DNA of 17,451 bases from BRH-c32 sp041674625 (GCA_041674625.1 JBAYVI010000067.1:1-17451), one strand, 5' to 3'; positions 1-7,905 are shown, counted from the stretch's first letter. Numbers and translations are program-made. Notes: generated by a model not told the origin, from the sequence alone.

Positions 1-28
1 AAAAATTGAACAAGAGATACACTTAAAT

Positions 29-1060
29 TTATGATCTACCATATGTAATTCTCGCTTTCTCTTTAATTGCTTCCTTAATCATTCTTATATTTTCAATAGG
101 GGTTTTTAAAGGAATATCAGCATTGGATGTTGCGAATATAAAATATGGGTCATCTTGCATCAGCTCCAGTATTTCCATTGTCTTTTTATAAATTCTTTCG
201 GGTGAAAGATTAATTAATTCGGGTCCATCAATATTCCCTGCTAAAATCTTTTTAGGTCCTAATTTATCTCTAGCAATTTTTAAGTCTTCGTTGCCACTTA
301 CAACATAAGCAATTGTATTCGGAGAATCTTTATATAAATCTATAAATGGCAAGTATCTCGTCCCGCCCGAATGATTTATTATATACCCTTTCGTTTCTGA
401 ATTAAAAGAATTGATAATCGGTAAAAAGTTTTCTACTATTTCTCTTGTAACAATGGAGGGATTTAAGAAAACAGGAGGCATTACTAAAAACGTTGTTCCA
501 TTTGCGAGAAGTGAAGAATTATAATCTAAACAAAATGGAATGGTATAGTCTAAAACTTTTTTTGTACCAGTTTTATCAAATAAAACAATCTCAAGCCATT
601 TATCTAATCCGAATAATACGATTGGAAGATCAACGGGATTTAGAGTGATAGCTGCAACCGGCGCTTGATTTGTATATTTAGAAGATAATTTTTGAACAAT
701 ATCTAAAAAATATTTTAATTTCGGAAAGTTCTCTGCTTTAGGAGGTGGAAGTGTACGTATCTCATCGAGATTAGAAAATACCGGTTTTCTTAAATTAGGG
801 GGGAAGTCTTCAAAGTATTTTAATTCACTTCCGAAGGCTGCACCTAATAGAGGTATTGAAAATGGAGCAAAAATAAAATCGGGTTTGAATGTTTCATACA
901 CCGCACATTGTCCCTCATAGTACAATTCTGAATTTGAATAATATTCCTTCAAGGGGGCATTAATAATTCCTGCTCCGTATAAACTTAGTAATAAACTAAA
1001 CGGTTTTCTATCAACGGAAGCTCCTTGTGCAGTAGCAAGAATTCTCTCGAAGCTATTCAT
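29..1060 (-). CDS. UROD/MtaA-fold methyltransferase-like protein, zinc cysteines missing
   Basis: 343 residues, resembling the uroporphyrinogen decarboxylase superfamily branch that moves methyl groups to or from corrinoid proteins (MtaA/MtbA/CmuA type). The C-terminal half has the family layout: a beta strand ending in His230 (NHSGG), a G-N-I-D-G strand near 275-279, and a late strand followed by K-T-P-I-E-N near 319-324. In MtaA-type enzymes zinc is held by an H-x-C pair and a late Cys. Here the first Cys position is Gly232 and the late one is Ala314; the only cysteines (Cys52, Cys177) are elsewhere. The ATG start overlaps the stop of the upstream corrinoid-protein gene by 4 bp (ATGA), so the two are translationally coupled and the products probably interact. 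Substrate unknown. True heme-pathway UroD (hemE) is unlikely, given the corrinoid partner and the lack of a recognisable UroD N-terminal motif. Superfamily assignment is firm; the precise reaction is open. Confidence 0.8.
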   Translation of the reverse strand: MNSFERILATAQGASVDRKPFSLLLSLYGAGIINAPLKEYYSNSELYYEGQCAVYETFKPDFIFAPFSIPLLGAAFGSELKYFEDFPPNLRKPVFSNLDEIRTLPPPKAENFPKLKYFLDIVQKLSSKYTNQAPVAAITLNPVDLPIVLFGLDKWLEIVLFDKTGTKKVLDYTIPFCLDYNSSLLANGTTFLVMPPVFLNPSIVTREIVENFLPIINSFNSETKGYIINHSGGTRYLPFIDLYKDSPNTIAYVVSGNEDLKIARDKLGPKKILAGNIDGPELINLSPERIYKKTMEILELMQDDPYFIFATSNADIPLKTPIENIRMIKEAIKEKARITYGRS

Positions 1061-1719
1061 AACTTACTCCGCAAAGAAAGTTCTTTAAATAATTTGACTG
1101 CAGAAATTGCGTTTGGAGCTGTGCCATCGCCTCCAACTTTTTCAACCAATTCTGGTCTGAGATTAAATATCGCACCACCGACTGCTAACATCAATTTATC
1201 TTTATATCCACGACTATCAATTTCATCACGCAGTTTTTTAATATTCTTTGCATTCACAAACATCATAGCAGAGGCACCGATAACTTTTGCCCCTTTATCA
1301 AGAGCACAATCAATAAATTCTTCAGGAAGTACGTCATTCCCCAGATCATGAACTTCCCAACCTGATGCTTCTAAAAATACAGATACTAATCTTCGTCCCA
1401 AGGAATGATAATCGTCTTCTATATTTCCAACTATTGCTATACCCTTATATATTTTCTCATCTTTTCGATTGTTATATTCTTCTGCGGTTTTTAGGAGTAC
1501 ATCTTCTGCGATCTTTCCGGCAATATAGCCATTGGCGAGACTAATATCAGGATTTTTCATCCAGTATTCTCCGAATAAGAGTAGGGCAGGTTCTAATAAA
1601 TTCTTAAGTGCATCTTCATAGTTGTTTTCGCTAGCATATTCATCTACTATATCATTAGCGGCGTGTCTATCCGAAGCTTTCAAAGCTTGAAGTAAACTCT
1701 CAATTTGCTGGGAAATCAC
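1057..1719 (-). CDS. Corrinoid (B12-binding) methyl-carrier protein
   Basis: 220 residues with the two-part layout of MtaC/MtbC/MetH-type cobalamin carriers. Residues 1-85 form the helical cap domain (family motif region around L-L-E-P-A-L, 41-46). From about 91 comes a Rossmann-like B12-binding domain. The cobalt-ligand motif D-x-H-x-x-G is intact at Asp103-His105-Gly108, so base-off/His-on binding through His105 is expected. The later nucleotide-tail contacts are seen as G-A-S (148-150) and V-G-G (180-182). The protein would hold a corrinoid and carry a methyl group between a substrate-specific methyltransferase and an acceptor enzyme. The start is GTG, chosen because GAGGT lies about 5 bases upstream. 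The gene is followed with a 4-bp overlap by a UROD-fold protein. No separate methyltransferase 1 (MtaB/MttB type) is in the window, so the methyl donor cannot be named. Confidence 0.88.
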   Translation of the reverse strand: MISQQIESLLQALKASDRHAANDIVDEYASENNYEDALKNLLEPALLLFGEYWMKNPDISLANGYIAGKIAEDVLLKTAEEYNNRKDEKIYKGIAIVGNIEDDYHSLGRRLVSVFLEASGWEVHDLGNDVLPEEFIDCALDKGAKVIGASAMMFVNAKNIKKLRDEIDSRGYKDKLMLAVGGAIFNLRPELVEKVGGDGTAPNAISAVKLFKELSLRSKL

Positions 1720-1749
1720 TTAGACCTCGTAAATTAGTGCATTACTTAT

Positions 1750-1778
1750 ATTATCGGAATACTTTAGAATTATTTGAA
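1750..1778 (-). promoter_or_regulatory. Possible promoter of the corrinoid-protein operon
   Basis: On the minus strand a TTCAAA (-35-like, 1773-1778) is separated by 17 bases from GATAAT (-10-like, 1750-1755). Transcription would start roughly 20-25 bases before the GTG at 1719, leaving a leader too short for a cobalamin riboswitch. The match is moderate and the region is AT-rich. Confidence 0.3.
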
Positions 1779-1813
1779 TTAGAAATTAACAATATTCATG
1801 TAAAAGTCAAAAA

Positions 1814-1836
1814 AAAAGGGCACTTAGTGCCCTTTT
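1814..1836 (-). terminator. Intrinsic terminator after the 28-residue ORF
   Basis: Perfect stem GGGCAC/GTGCCC (1818-1823 with 1827-1832), extended by A:T pairs to 1814-1836, with a 3-base TTA loop. On the minus strand it is followed by a run of nine T, so it is best suited to stop transcription coming from the small ORF at 1859-1945. On the plus strand the T-run is only four bases. Confidence 0.72.
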
Positions 1837-1858
1837 AAAATATTATAACATTAATTAC

Positions 1859-1945
1859 TTATTGGAGGTATGTAGTATAACTTGCATAAATTGCAGAAAC
1901 TACTACTAATAGAAACATCAGAATTACGGCTAAAAATCTCAACAT
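1859..1945 (-). CDS. 28-residue single-span membrane miniprotein
   Basis: ATG at 1945, stop TAA at 1859-1861. The product begins M-L-R-F-L-A-V-I-L-M, continues as an unbroken hydrophobic stretch (L-L-V-V-V-S-A-I) to about residue 19, and ends in a short polar tail rich in Tyr and Thr (A-S-Y-T-T-Y-L-Q). This fits a single transmembrane helix, or a signal-anchor with one positive charge (Arg3) at the N terminus. A strong Shine-Dalgarno AAGGAG (1955-1960) lies 9 bases upstream, and a good intrinsic terminator begins 23 bases after the stop. It lies just past the terminator hairpin of the large surface-protein gene, so it may be expressed by readthrough or from a weak promoter of its own. I do not recognise it. 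Miniproteins of this kind often act as accessory subunits of membrane complexes, but nothing here identifies a partner. Confidence 0.6.
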   Translation of the reverse strand: MLRFLAVILMFLLVVVSAIYASYTTYLQ

Positions 1946-1991
1946 AAATATGCTCTCCTTTATAATTATTAAAATTATTGATAAAATATAG

Positions 1992-2010
1992 CCCCCTTTT
2001 GAAAAGGGGG
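1992..2010 (-). terminator. Terminator hairpin of the FN3/T9SS protein gene
   Basis: Stem CCCCCTTT/AAAGGGGG with a 3-base loop, starting 6 bases after the stop codon of the minus-strand surface-protein gene. The following minus-strand sequence (TATATTTTATC) is T-rich but not a clean run, so readthrough into the miniprotein gene is plausible. Confidence 0.6.
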
Positions 2011-2016
2011 TAAATA

Positions 2017-5000
2017 TTATTTTATCAAAAGCATTTTCTTGTTAGTAATAAATTGTCCTGCTTTAACAGTATATATATATGCACCGGATGAAACTCTATT
2101 TCCAAAGTTATCATCGCCATTCCACATTACTGAATAGCTTCCTGCAGGTTTATTATTGTTTATCAATGTCTTAACTTCTTGACCTAACATGTTGAATATC
2201 TTAATCGTTACTAATGCTTCAACAGGAAGAGCATACTTAATCGTAGTTGAAGGATTAAACGGATTTGGATAATTCTGTTCTACTGTGAAGTCAGTAGGAA
2301 TTGCCGTTTCCTCTTCAATTGCAGTAATTCCGCTGCCTGTTTTGAAAATAGCTACTCCTGAATAATTAGAGAACTTATCTCCATCAGTTTTACTTCTTAC
2401 ACGCCAGAAATACTCTTTATTTTCTTCTAATCCGCTTAATTTATAAGAAGGTGAATTTAGTCCTGAATATGTTACGGAGTTTTGCATCTTAGCATTATCA
2501 GCTAATTCTAATTCGTAAGCCAAATTAGCAGCTGGTGCAGATGGGGTCATCCATGATAAAACAGGGGAGGACGTATTGATTGTAAGATTATTTGCCGGTC
2601 CGCCAATTCTTGGCTGAATTGCAAATGCAGGTCCTGCATCAATTGTAAATTCTTCGGTTGCAGAGAATGATGAATAAGAAGCTCCGCCATACCAAGCTCT
2701 TACTTTCCAGAAATATGTTGCTCCTGGTGTAAGACCTGTTAAGTGAGCAAATGTATTAGTTCCTTGAACACCTGCTGCAATCGTTGTTGTAGCTAATGGG
2801 AAGAATACATCTGAATTGCTATATACAACTTCAAATCCTTGTATTCCTGCGGTAGAACCCGTCCAATACCAGTAAAGATCAACATTTGAGGAATAAACAG
2901 TAACACCACCGATAGGATAAGTTAAATCGACTAATCCGCTACTTGGACCGCCTGCTAAAGTAAATGAACCCTCAGACCAAGCTGAATAAGTTGTCCCGTC
3001 ATGAGAAGCAACTGCCCAATAATATGTTGTCCCATAATTTAATGGTGCAGCGAATGTATAAAATGTTTGATTGAGATCGTTAACGTCTGCCGTACCATCA
3101 TAAGTTGTATTCCAGTTTGCAGAAGTTGAACCGGCTTTCCATCTAACCGTATATTTTGTTAATCCAAGTGTTCCACCTTCAAGATACCAGTAAACAGATG
3201 GCATTGCGTCATAAACCGTTGGATTGCCTATGGGCCATGATGCTACCGGATATGCAGTACCGATTCCTCCATCAACAACGAATGTAGAAGGAGAAGACCA
3301 AGCACTGGTACCTGAACCATTATCTGATCTTACTTGCCAGTGATATGAAGCTCCGGGAGTAAGTCCGCTCGCTTGAACAAAAAGATCTGCTACATTGTTA
3401 TATGTAGGTGCATTTGTAAATGGTGTAGCAAGTGGTTTAATTTCAATATCGAATACTAATCCTAAACTTGATGCACTTAAATACCAATATAGATAAGGAG
3501 CGGTTGTATAAACTGTTACTCCACCCGTTGGATAAGAATTTGTTGGAACAACTAAAGTTCCTGTTCCGTTAGTCTTAAATGAAGATGAAACGCTCCAAGC
3601 ACCAATTTGTTCTTCAGGTGTTCCGCGTTTATAAACACTTCTTACTCTCCACCAATGTGTCGTGCCTGTTTGTAGAGCTGCTAATGAAGTATGATAAAGT
3701 GCATTAATGTTAACTGCGCTATATACAGTAGCTCCAAAATTTGTTAAACTTACTTCCAAATCATACGTTAGATTTGTTCCTACGCCACCAATATACCAAT
3801 AGAATGTTGGACTATTGTCGTAAACTAAAGTTCCACCGGTTGGATATGAAGGATTTACAGTAACAGCACCTCCGGATGTTGTGAAATATCGAACTGGTGA
3901 ATAGCCAACAACCTCATTACCTGCATTTAGCAATACAACTCTCCAATAATATTTTGTTCCGCCGGTTGGTGCCCAGCTATAAAATAGATTAGATGTTGTA
4001 ACCTGAAAATCTGGAGCTGACCACTCTAATTCAGTTGGTGGAGCTAAAGATGCTTTCACCTGGAATTTGAATTGCATAGTTCCAACTGCTTGATTAATTG
4101 ACCATGTAAACATTGTATTATCTGTATAAACTAATGCTCCATTTGAAGGCCAGTTTGGATTAATTGTTACAGCAGGAAAAGTTGTGAAATGCCAGATTAC
4201 TGATGGAATACTTGTTACTCCATCTTTAGCCACTACCTGCCAATAATATGTAGTGTTATTATTCAATGGAAACGGGAAAGACCCAACATTTACATCATCT
4301 TCTGTATAATCATAATATGTCATGGATGTTGTATTTGCCGGAATGGCTAAATCGGTATAAATAACATTTGCATCAAAAGCTACTTGACTTGCACCAGATG
4401 TCGAAACACGAAGCTCGTATTCAGATTCAAAAGATGCATCTGTCCATGTGAAAGTCGGTTCAATCGCAACTCCTGTTAATCCATTATATGGAGTAAGAAG
4501 AGGTAAACCGGTATAAAAATATCTAACTGCGCTTAATTTAGTCTCATTATGGTTTTGTTTCAAAACATTATTTACTCTTGCTGTTGCTGACCAATAATAT
4601 TTTGTTGCTGCAGCTAATCCAACAGGACTATAATTAGTAACTGCAGGTGTTCCATTTAATAAAGCAGGTGCAGGATTATTTGCTTCTACTCGAACATCAT
4701 AAACAACCCATGATGTACTTGGATTCATTGTCCAAGTGAGATTTGGAGTTAAGTCCGGTGAAATAAATCCATCTGCCGGTCCGGTTAATACCGGTGTATC
4801 TAATAAAGTAACAAAAACAAATGGTGCGGATGTTACTACAGTGGCAGTAGGTGCATCAGTATCAGTAGTTTCTACAACCCAATAGTAGGCGGTATTAAAT
4901 TGTAATGTTGCGGCAGGGACATTGTAACTCAAACCCGGTTGCGAAGCAGAAGCATGTACCAAGGTTGTTAAACCTCCATCTGAATAAATCTTTACAACAT

Positions 5001-5784
5001 AATTATATGCTCCAATTCCACCAGTCGCAGCATTCCACGTTAATGTAGGTGTAAGGGGTTGTAAAGTAGTAGAATTTGCCGGAGCAGTTAATAAACCTGT
5101 TGCTACGTCTGCAGCTGTTGTGAATGTGAAGACTGAAGAATATCCATTGGCTGGTGATGAATCGTATGATCTAACTACCCACCAGTATTGTGTAGAAGGG
5201 GAAAGTGTTGCTGCGGGTACTTGTTCTTGACTAACTACTAAACCTGCAGCCGAATAAACTGAAGTAGTAAGTCCAGCATCACTAAATACTTCAACATCGT
5301 AAGTAAGTGGAGCTATACCTGCTGCGTCACTCCAGTCCAATAACACTGTTTTGCTTATTCCAACAGCAGCATCTGCTGGGAATATTGGTGTTCCAAAAGA
5401 AAATGCTGAGGCAACAGTAGCAAATGAAAATGGTACATACAATGAAGGGCCATTGTCATCAGTTGCTGTTACACGCCAATAATATGTCGCACCAGCGCTT
5501 AAAAATCCTCCTGGTAAATTTAATGATGTTCCTGCTTGTGGAGCAGATGTATATATAATGGATCCAAAAGTTGCATCTAAATCATCAATTTCCAATACAT
5601 AGTTCACTGCGCCACCACTAGTTGTTGCAGCAGTCCATGAAAAGTTTGGTGTTTGATTCTGTGCAGGGTCTAAATCAGCAGGAGCTGATAATAATCCTAC
5701 AACGGGTTGTGCGATGAGCTCCTTCGGCGTTACTGCTAATAGCAACGCAAAAAGTGTAAAAAGTAGTAAATGATTTTTTTTCAT
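2017..5784 (-). CDS. Secreted FN3-repeat surface protein with T9SS type A sorting domain
   Basis: 1255 residues. Residues 1-26 are a Sec signal peptide (MKK start, leucine-rich core, A-Q end). Eleven fibronectin-III-like modules of about 95-105 residues follow (about 27-125, 128-225, 226-326, 329-426, 427-536, 537-636, 640-738, 742-837, 842-945, 948-1049, 1054-1149), most carrying a Y-Y-W-x-V-type strand and an early W. Modules 1-5 share a P-x-D-x-x-x-P-x-x-x-W opening; modules 6-10 form a second class with Y-P-x-G-G-x-x-V-Y and an aromatic Y-W-Y core. From about 1165 to the end is a T9SS type A sorting domain (N-Y-P-N-P-F-N-P-S-T-T-I at 1171-1182, ending K-K-M-L-L-I-K). No catalytic domain is visible, so a cell-surface adhesion or scaffold role is inferred. 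The ATG is supported by GAGGG 7 bases upstream. It has its own promoter-like element and terminator, so it is probably monocistronic. It is visibly richer in G and C than its neighbours. Confidence 0.9.
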   Translation of the reverse strand: MKKNHLLLFTLFALLLAVTPKELIAQPVVGLLSAPADLDPAQNQTPNFSWTAATTSGGAVNYVLEIDDLDATFGSIIYTSAPQAGTSLNLPGGFLSAGATYYWRVTATDDNGPSLYVPFSFATVASAFSFGTPIFPADAAVGISKTVLLDWSDAAGIAPLTYDVEVFSDAGLTTSVYSAAGLVVSQEQVPAATLSPSTQYWWVVRSYDSSPANGYSSVFTFTTAADVATGLLTAPANSTTLQPLTPTLTWNAATGGIGAYNYVVKIYSDGGLTTLVHASASQPGLSYNVPAATLQFNTAYYWVVETTDTDAPTATVVTSAPFVFVTLLDTPVLTGPADGFISPDLTPNLTWTMNPSTSWVVYDVRVEANNPAPALLNGTPAVTNYSPVGLAAATKYYWSATARVNNVLKQNHNETKLSAVRYFYTGLPLLTPYNGLTGVAIEPTFTWTDASFESEYELRVSTSGASQVAFDANVIYTDLAIPANTTSMTYYDYTEDDVNVGSFPFPLNNNTTYYWQVVAKDGVTSIPSVIWHFTTFPAVTINPNWPSNGALVYTDNTMFTWSINQAVGTMQFKFQVKASLAPPTELEWSAPDFQVTTSNLFYSWAPTGGTKYYWRVVLLNAGNEVVGYSPVRYFTTSGGAVTVNPSYPTGGTLVYDNSPTFYWYIGGVGTNLTYDLEVSLTNFGATVYSAVNINALYHTSLAALQTGTTHWWRVRSVYKRGTPEEQIGAWSVSSSFKTNGTGTLVVPTNSYPTGGVTVYTTAPYLYWYLSASSLGLVFDIEIKPLATPFTNAPTYNNVADLFVQASGLTPGASYHWQVRSDNGSGTSAWSSPSTFVVDGGIGTAYPVASWPIGNPTVYDAMPSVYWYLEGGTLGLTKYTVRWKAGSTSANWNTTYDGTADVNDLNQTFYTFAAPLNYGTTYYWAVASHDGTTYSAWSEGSFTLAGGPSSGLVDLTYPIGGVTVYSSNVDLYWYWTGSTAGIQGFEVVYSNSDVFFPLATTTIAAGVQGTNTFAHLTGLTPGATYFWKVRAWYGGASYSSFSATEEFTIDAGPAFAIQPRIGGPANNLTINTSSPVLSWMTPSAPAANLAYELELADNAKMQNSVTYSGLNSPSYKLSGLEENKEYFWRVRSKTDGDKFSNYSGVAIFKTGSGITAIEEETAIPTDFTVEQNYPNPFNPSTTIKYALPVEALVTIKIFNMLGQEVKTLINNNKPAGSYSVMWNGDDNFGNRVSSGAYIYTVKAGQFITNKKMLLIK

Positions 5785-5882
5785 TTATACACCCTCTTTC
5801 TATTTAAGATATTTTTTAGTCGGCTGGTAGAAATTAAACCCTAATAAGTTATTGCATCCTATTTAAACAATTTCTTGACTCT

Positions 5883-5911
5883 ATAATACTTTATTCGGAG
5901 TAAAATGTAAA
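5883..5911 (-). promoter_or_regulatory. Sigma70-like promoter of the FN3/T9SS gene
   Basis: On the minus strand TTTACA (5906-5911) and TATTAT (5883-5888) are separated by exactly 17 bases; each differs from the E. coli consensus at one position. The predicted leader is about 90 bases. Whether this organism's main sigma factor prefers E. coli-like elements is an assumption. Confidence 0.45.
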
Positions 5912-6002
5912 GAGAAATCGACTAAAAAAATCATTTAAAATTGGCATGTGATTCCTGTCAAGTCAGACCTCCATGTAAAAGAATTGTAGGTGTTTTGTTA
6001 TT

Positions 6003-6953
6003 TTAATGAGCCATCTCAAATGTTTCTGTAACCTGAATTTCAGGAGTATTATTATATATCTCACTTAATTTAGAAAGATTATCAGCATCAAGCGAAATCA
6101 TTAACTTACTTATTTGATTTATAATATCTATCTGTTTTATAGTTAGTTGGTTATTGTTTTTAAAAGCAAAATCCAAAATTGGTGCATACTGATAAATAGG
6201 AAATTCTATTCCCAATATAGATGCTAAATCAGGACTAATTTTCCCTAATATTGAAACCAATCCGGAATAACTGCCGGGAATTCCATATTTACTTGGGTCG
6301 ATTTCCCCTTTTTGCATTTTTAACCATACTTCGTTACTAAAATCAAATTTATCTCTACTAAAATCAATCATTTTCATGCTTGGATCCACAAGCATCCAAC
6401 GCTTATCTTTTTCATTCCATACTTCACAAATTGTATGACTCATATGAAAATCGGGCATAAAATATGTCGCGTGTCCACAACGAACCCTAGCAGGAATACC
6501 TCGATACTTAAGTATTGATGCCAATAAGATTGCATAATCCCTGCATGCAAGTATTAAACGGTCTTCTATTTTTCGATCATTTACCAAACCCCTTGAGTCA
6601 TATTTTAGAAGTCCCTCCAAAATCAATTTAACTGTTGGATACTTAGATGACTCATCCCCTCTCTCTTTAGGGATTTGCTCACGATATCTTGGTAATTCAG
6701 CAAAGGGATGAATAAATTGAGATTTAATTAAACCGCAAAGTTCAGATAATGAATCCGGCAAATTTTTATATAAATATTCATATTCTCCCGGATCAGTAAA
6801 TGAACTATATTGACGGTAGAAATCTAATATAGATATCTTCTCTTTGTTAAAGGTTTTTTTCAAAATCTGTTCGTTTAAATTTTGTGAGTTGGTTTGAGCA
6901 TAATTAAGTTCCATTAGAATGGAAATCATTAAAATAAATAGTATAGTTCTCAT
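6003..6953 (-). CDS. Exported transglutaminase-like (cysteine protease fold) protein
   Basis: 316 residues from the ATG at 6953. The core matches the bacterial transglutaminase-like superfamily (PF01841 type), with its Cys-His-Asp triad in order: Cys137 (A-C-R-D-Y), His173 (S-H-T-I-C-E-V-W-N) and Asp190 (L-V-D-P-S). The G-I-P-A-R-V-R motif (152-158) is typical of the family. Bacterial members act as proteases, amidases or crosslinking enzymes, so the reaction cannot be fixed. Residues 1-20 form a signal peptide-like segment ending N-Y-A-Q, placing it in the periplasm or outside. An upstream in-frame TTG (6989) would add 12 residues before this signal and lacks a ribosome site. The ATG has AGGA about 7 bases upstream. 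It lies 49 bases after the winged-helix gene on the same strand, and that gap holds a palindrome also found upstream of the membrane-protein gene, suggesting shared control. Confidence 0.85.
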   Translation of the reverse strand: MRTILFILMISILMELNYAQTNSQNLNEQILKKTFNKEKISILDFYRQYSSFTDPGEYEYLYKNLPDSLSELCGLIKSQFIHPFAELPRYREQIPKERGDESSKYPTVKLILEGLLKYDSRGLVNDRKIEDRLILACRDYAILLASILKYRGIPARVRCGHATYFMPDFHMSHTICEVWNEKDKRWMLVDPSMKMIDFSRDKFDFSNEVWLKMQKGEIDPSKYGIPGSYSGLVSILGKISPDLASILGIEFPIYQYAPILDFAFKNNNQLTIKQIDIINQISKLMISLDADNLSKLSEIYNNTPEIQVTETFEMAH

Positions 6954-6969
6954 ATTTAATCCTATTAAG

Positions 6970-6989
6970 TAGTTAATAATATTAACCAA
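6970..6989. promoter_or_regulatory. Candidate operator, copy A (before the transglutaminase gene)
   Basis: The minus strand reads TTGGTTAATA-T-TATTAACTA. Its core GTTAATA-T-TATTAAC (6972-6986) is a perfect 7+1+7 palindrome. It ends 18 bases before the ATG at 6953 and matches copy B (7915-7934) at 18 of 20 positions. I infer that it binds the winged-helix protein encoded next to it. Confidence 0.5.
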
Positions 6990-7002
6990 ATTGATAAAAA
7001 AA

Positions 7003-7293
7003 TTATCTTTGTGGATGTATGTATTTTTTAAGATTATTTACATAATCCTCGAATGCTTTTATTCCTTTTTTTGTTATTGAAATAGTGGTATTTGGATAAT
7101 TGTTTTTGAATGATTTTTCAACTTTGATATAGCCGGCATCCTGTAACTTCTTAATCTGGATACTTATATTGCCGGCAGCCGCCTTAGTAGATTCTTTTAT
7201 AAAAATAAAATCTGCTTTATCCACTGTCATTAATATAGAAACTATCGACAAGCGAAGCTGAGAGTGTAGTAATGGATCTAACTCTTTATACAT
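7003..7293 (-). CDS. Winged-helix (HTH_34/MarR-like) transcriptional regulator
   Basis: 96 residues, the usual size for the small winged-helix DNA-binding family (PF13601, HTH_34). The pattern is complete: L-D-P-L-L-H-S near 5-11, R-L helix at 14-22, a recognition helix G-N-I-S-I-Q-I-K-K-L-Q-D-A-G-Y at 41-55, and a beta wing with K-x-F-x-x-x-x-P-x-T-x-x-x-I-T-K-K-G (60-77). There is no separate ligand-binding domain. The start is the second ATG (7293), with an AAGGGA ribosome site just upstream. An ATG at 7311 would lengthen the N terminus by six residues beyond the family's usual start. From 7293 the gene overlaps the upstream membrane-protein gene by 8 bp, so the two are coupled. Palindromes at 6970-6989 and 7915-7934 flank the two-gene unit and are natural targets; autoregulation is inferred. 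Confidence 0.85.
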   Translation of the reverse strand: MYKELDPLLHSQLRLSIVSILMTVDKADFIFIKESTKAAAGNISIQIKKLQDAGYIKVEKSFKNNYPNTTISITKKGIKAFEDYVNNLKKYIHPQR

Positions 7294-7873
7294 TTTCTTC
7301 CCTTTGTGCATTATTAAATAATATTCCGGGTATTATAAAGGCGACTACTGACGCAAATGACATTATTAAAAAATGGTACTGCCATTCAATAAAAAACGGG
7401 ATGAATGCGATTAAATTTAATAAAATACCACCAATCAAAAGAGGTTTAAATTTGATTGCCACTCCACAAATTATAACCCAGAATGATAATAAAACTAAAA
7501 AGATTGGGATTAAGGCTAACCCAAGTTGAGTACGAAATAAAAAACCCAATATCAAAAGATTTGCACCGAGTACAATACCCATTGCTTGAATGATATTTCC
7601 TAAAATTGTTTTTGGCAATTTACTCCTTTTATCTTTTTTCTGAAAGAATATAAATGTATAAATCGCCGCAAGAGGATATAGAAGTGCAGGGAGACCAATG
7701 CCTATGTTCAAATTCAAACTTGCTATAAAAAATTGGCTTAATGTTATAATAAAAATTAAAATTCCCCAAAATAATAATAGGTAGCCATTTTCTTCAAATT
7801 TTCTTTTAGTCTCTTCTATTGTCTTTGCAATTAATAAGAGACTTTCTTCCGGTGTAAAATTTGTTTCTTCCAT
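7286..7873 (-). CDS. Six-span inner-membrane protein, coupled to the winged-helix regulator
   Basis: 195 residues. A soluble N-terminal helix (6-29, E-E-S-L-L-L-I-A-K-T-I-E-E-T-K) is followed by about six hydrophobic segments (roughly 31-50, 58-77, 92-112, 117-138, 144-162, 166-186) joined by short basic loops (Q-K-K-D-K-R-S-K at 78-85). No catalytic motif is seen. The layout is familiar from Bacteroidota membrane proteins encoded directly before a small winged-helix regulator, and that pairing holds here with an 8-bp overlap. The ATG has GGAG five bases upstream. A palindrome lies 41 bases before the start, within a possible promoter. The product may be the signal-receiving or regulated partner of the regulator, but its function is unknown. 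Confidence 0.8.
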   Translation of the reverse strand: MEETNFTPEESLLLIAKTIEETKRKFEENGYLLLFWGILIFIITLSQFFIASLNLNIGIGLPALLYPLAAIYTFIFFQKKDKRSKLPKTILGNIIQAMGIVLGANLLILGFLFRTQLGLALIPIFLVLLSFWVIICGVAIKFKPLLIGGILLNLIAFIPFFIEWQYHFLIMSFASVVAFIIPGILFNNAQREENV

Positions 7874-7905
7874 TTTTTCTCCAATGAAATAATTAAATAC
7901 ACACG

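Noticed and set aside
1025..1351. Plus-strand open frame of 108 codons opposite the corrinoid-protein gene
   Set aside because: It lies antisense to a gene with an intact B12-binding motif and reads as low-complexity Ser/Ile/Asn sequence.
1720..1813. Cobalamin riboswitch before the corrinoid-protein operon
   Set aside because: The region is too short and AT-rich, and no B12-box-like G/C-rich segment is visible.
5891..5947. 18-residue ORF on the minus strand upstream of the FN3 gene
   Set aside because: It overlaps the proposed promoter, has only a weak ribosome site, and its composition (Phe/Leu mix with no clear helix) gives no sign of coding.
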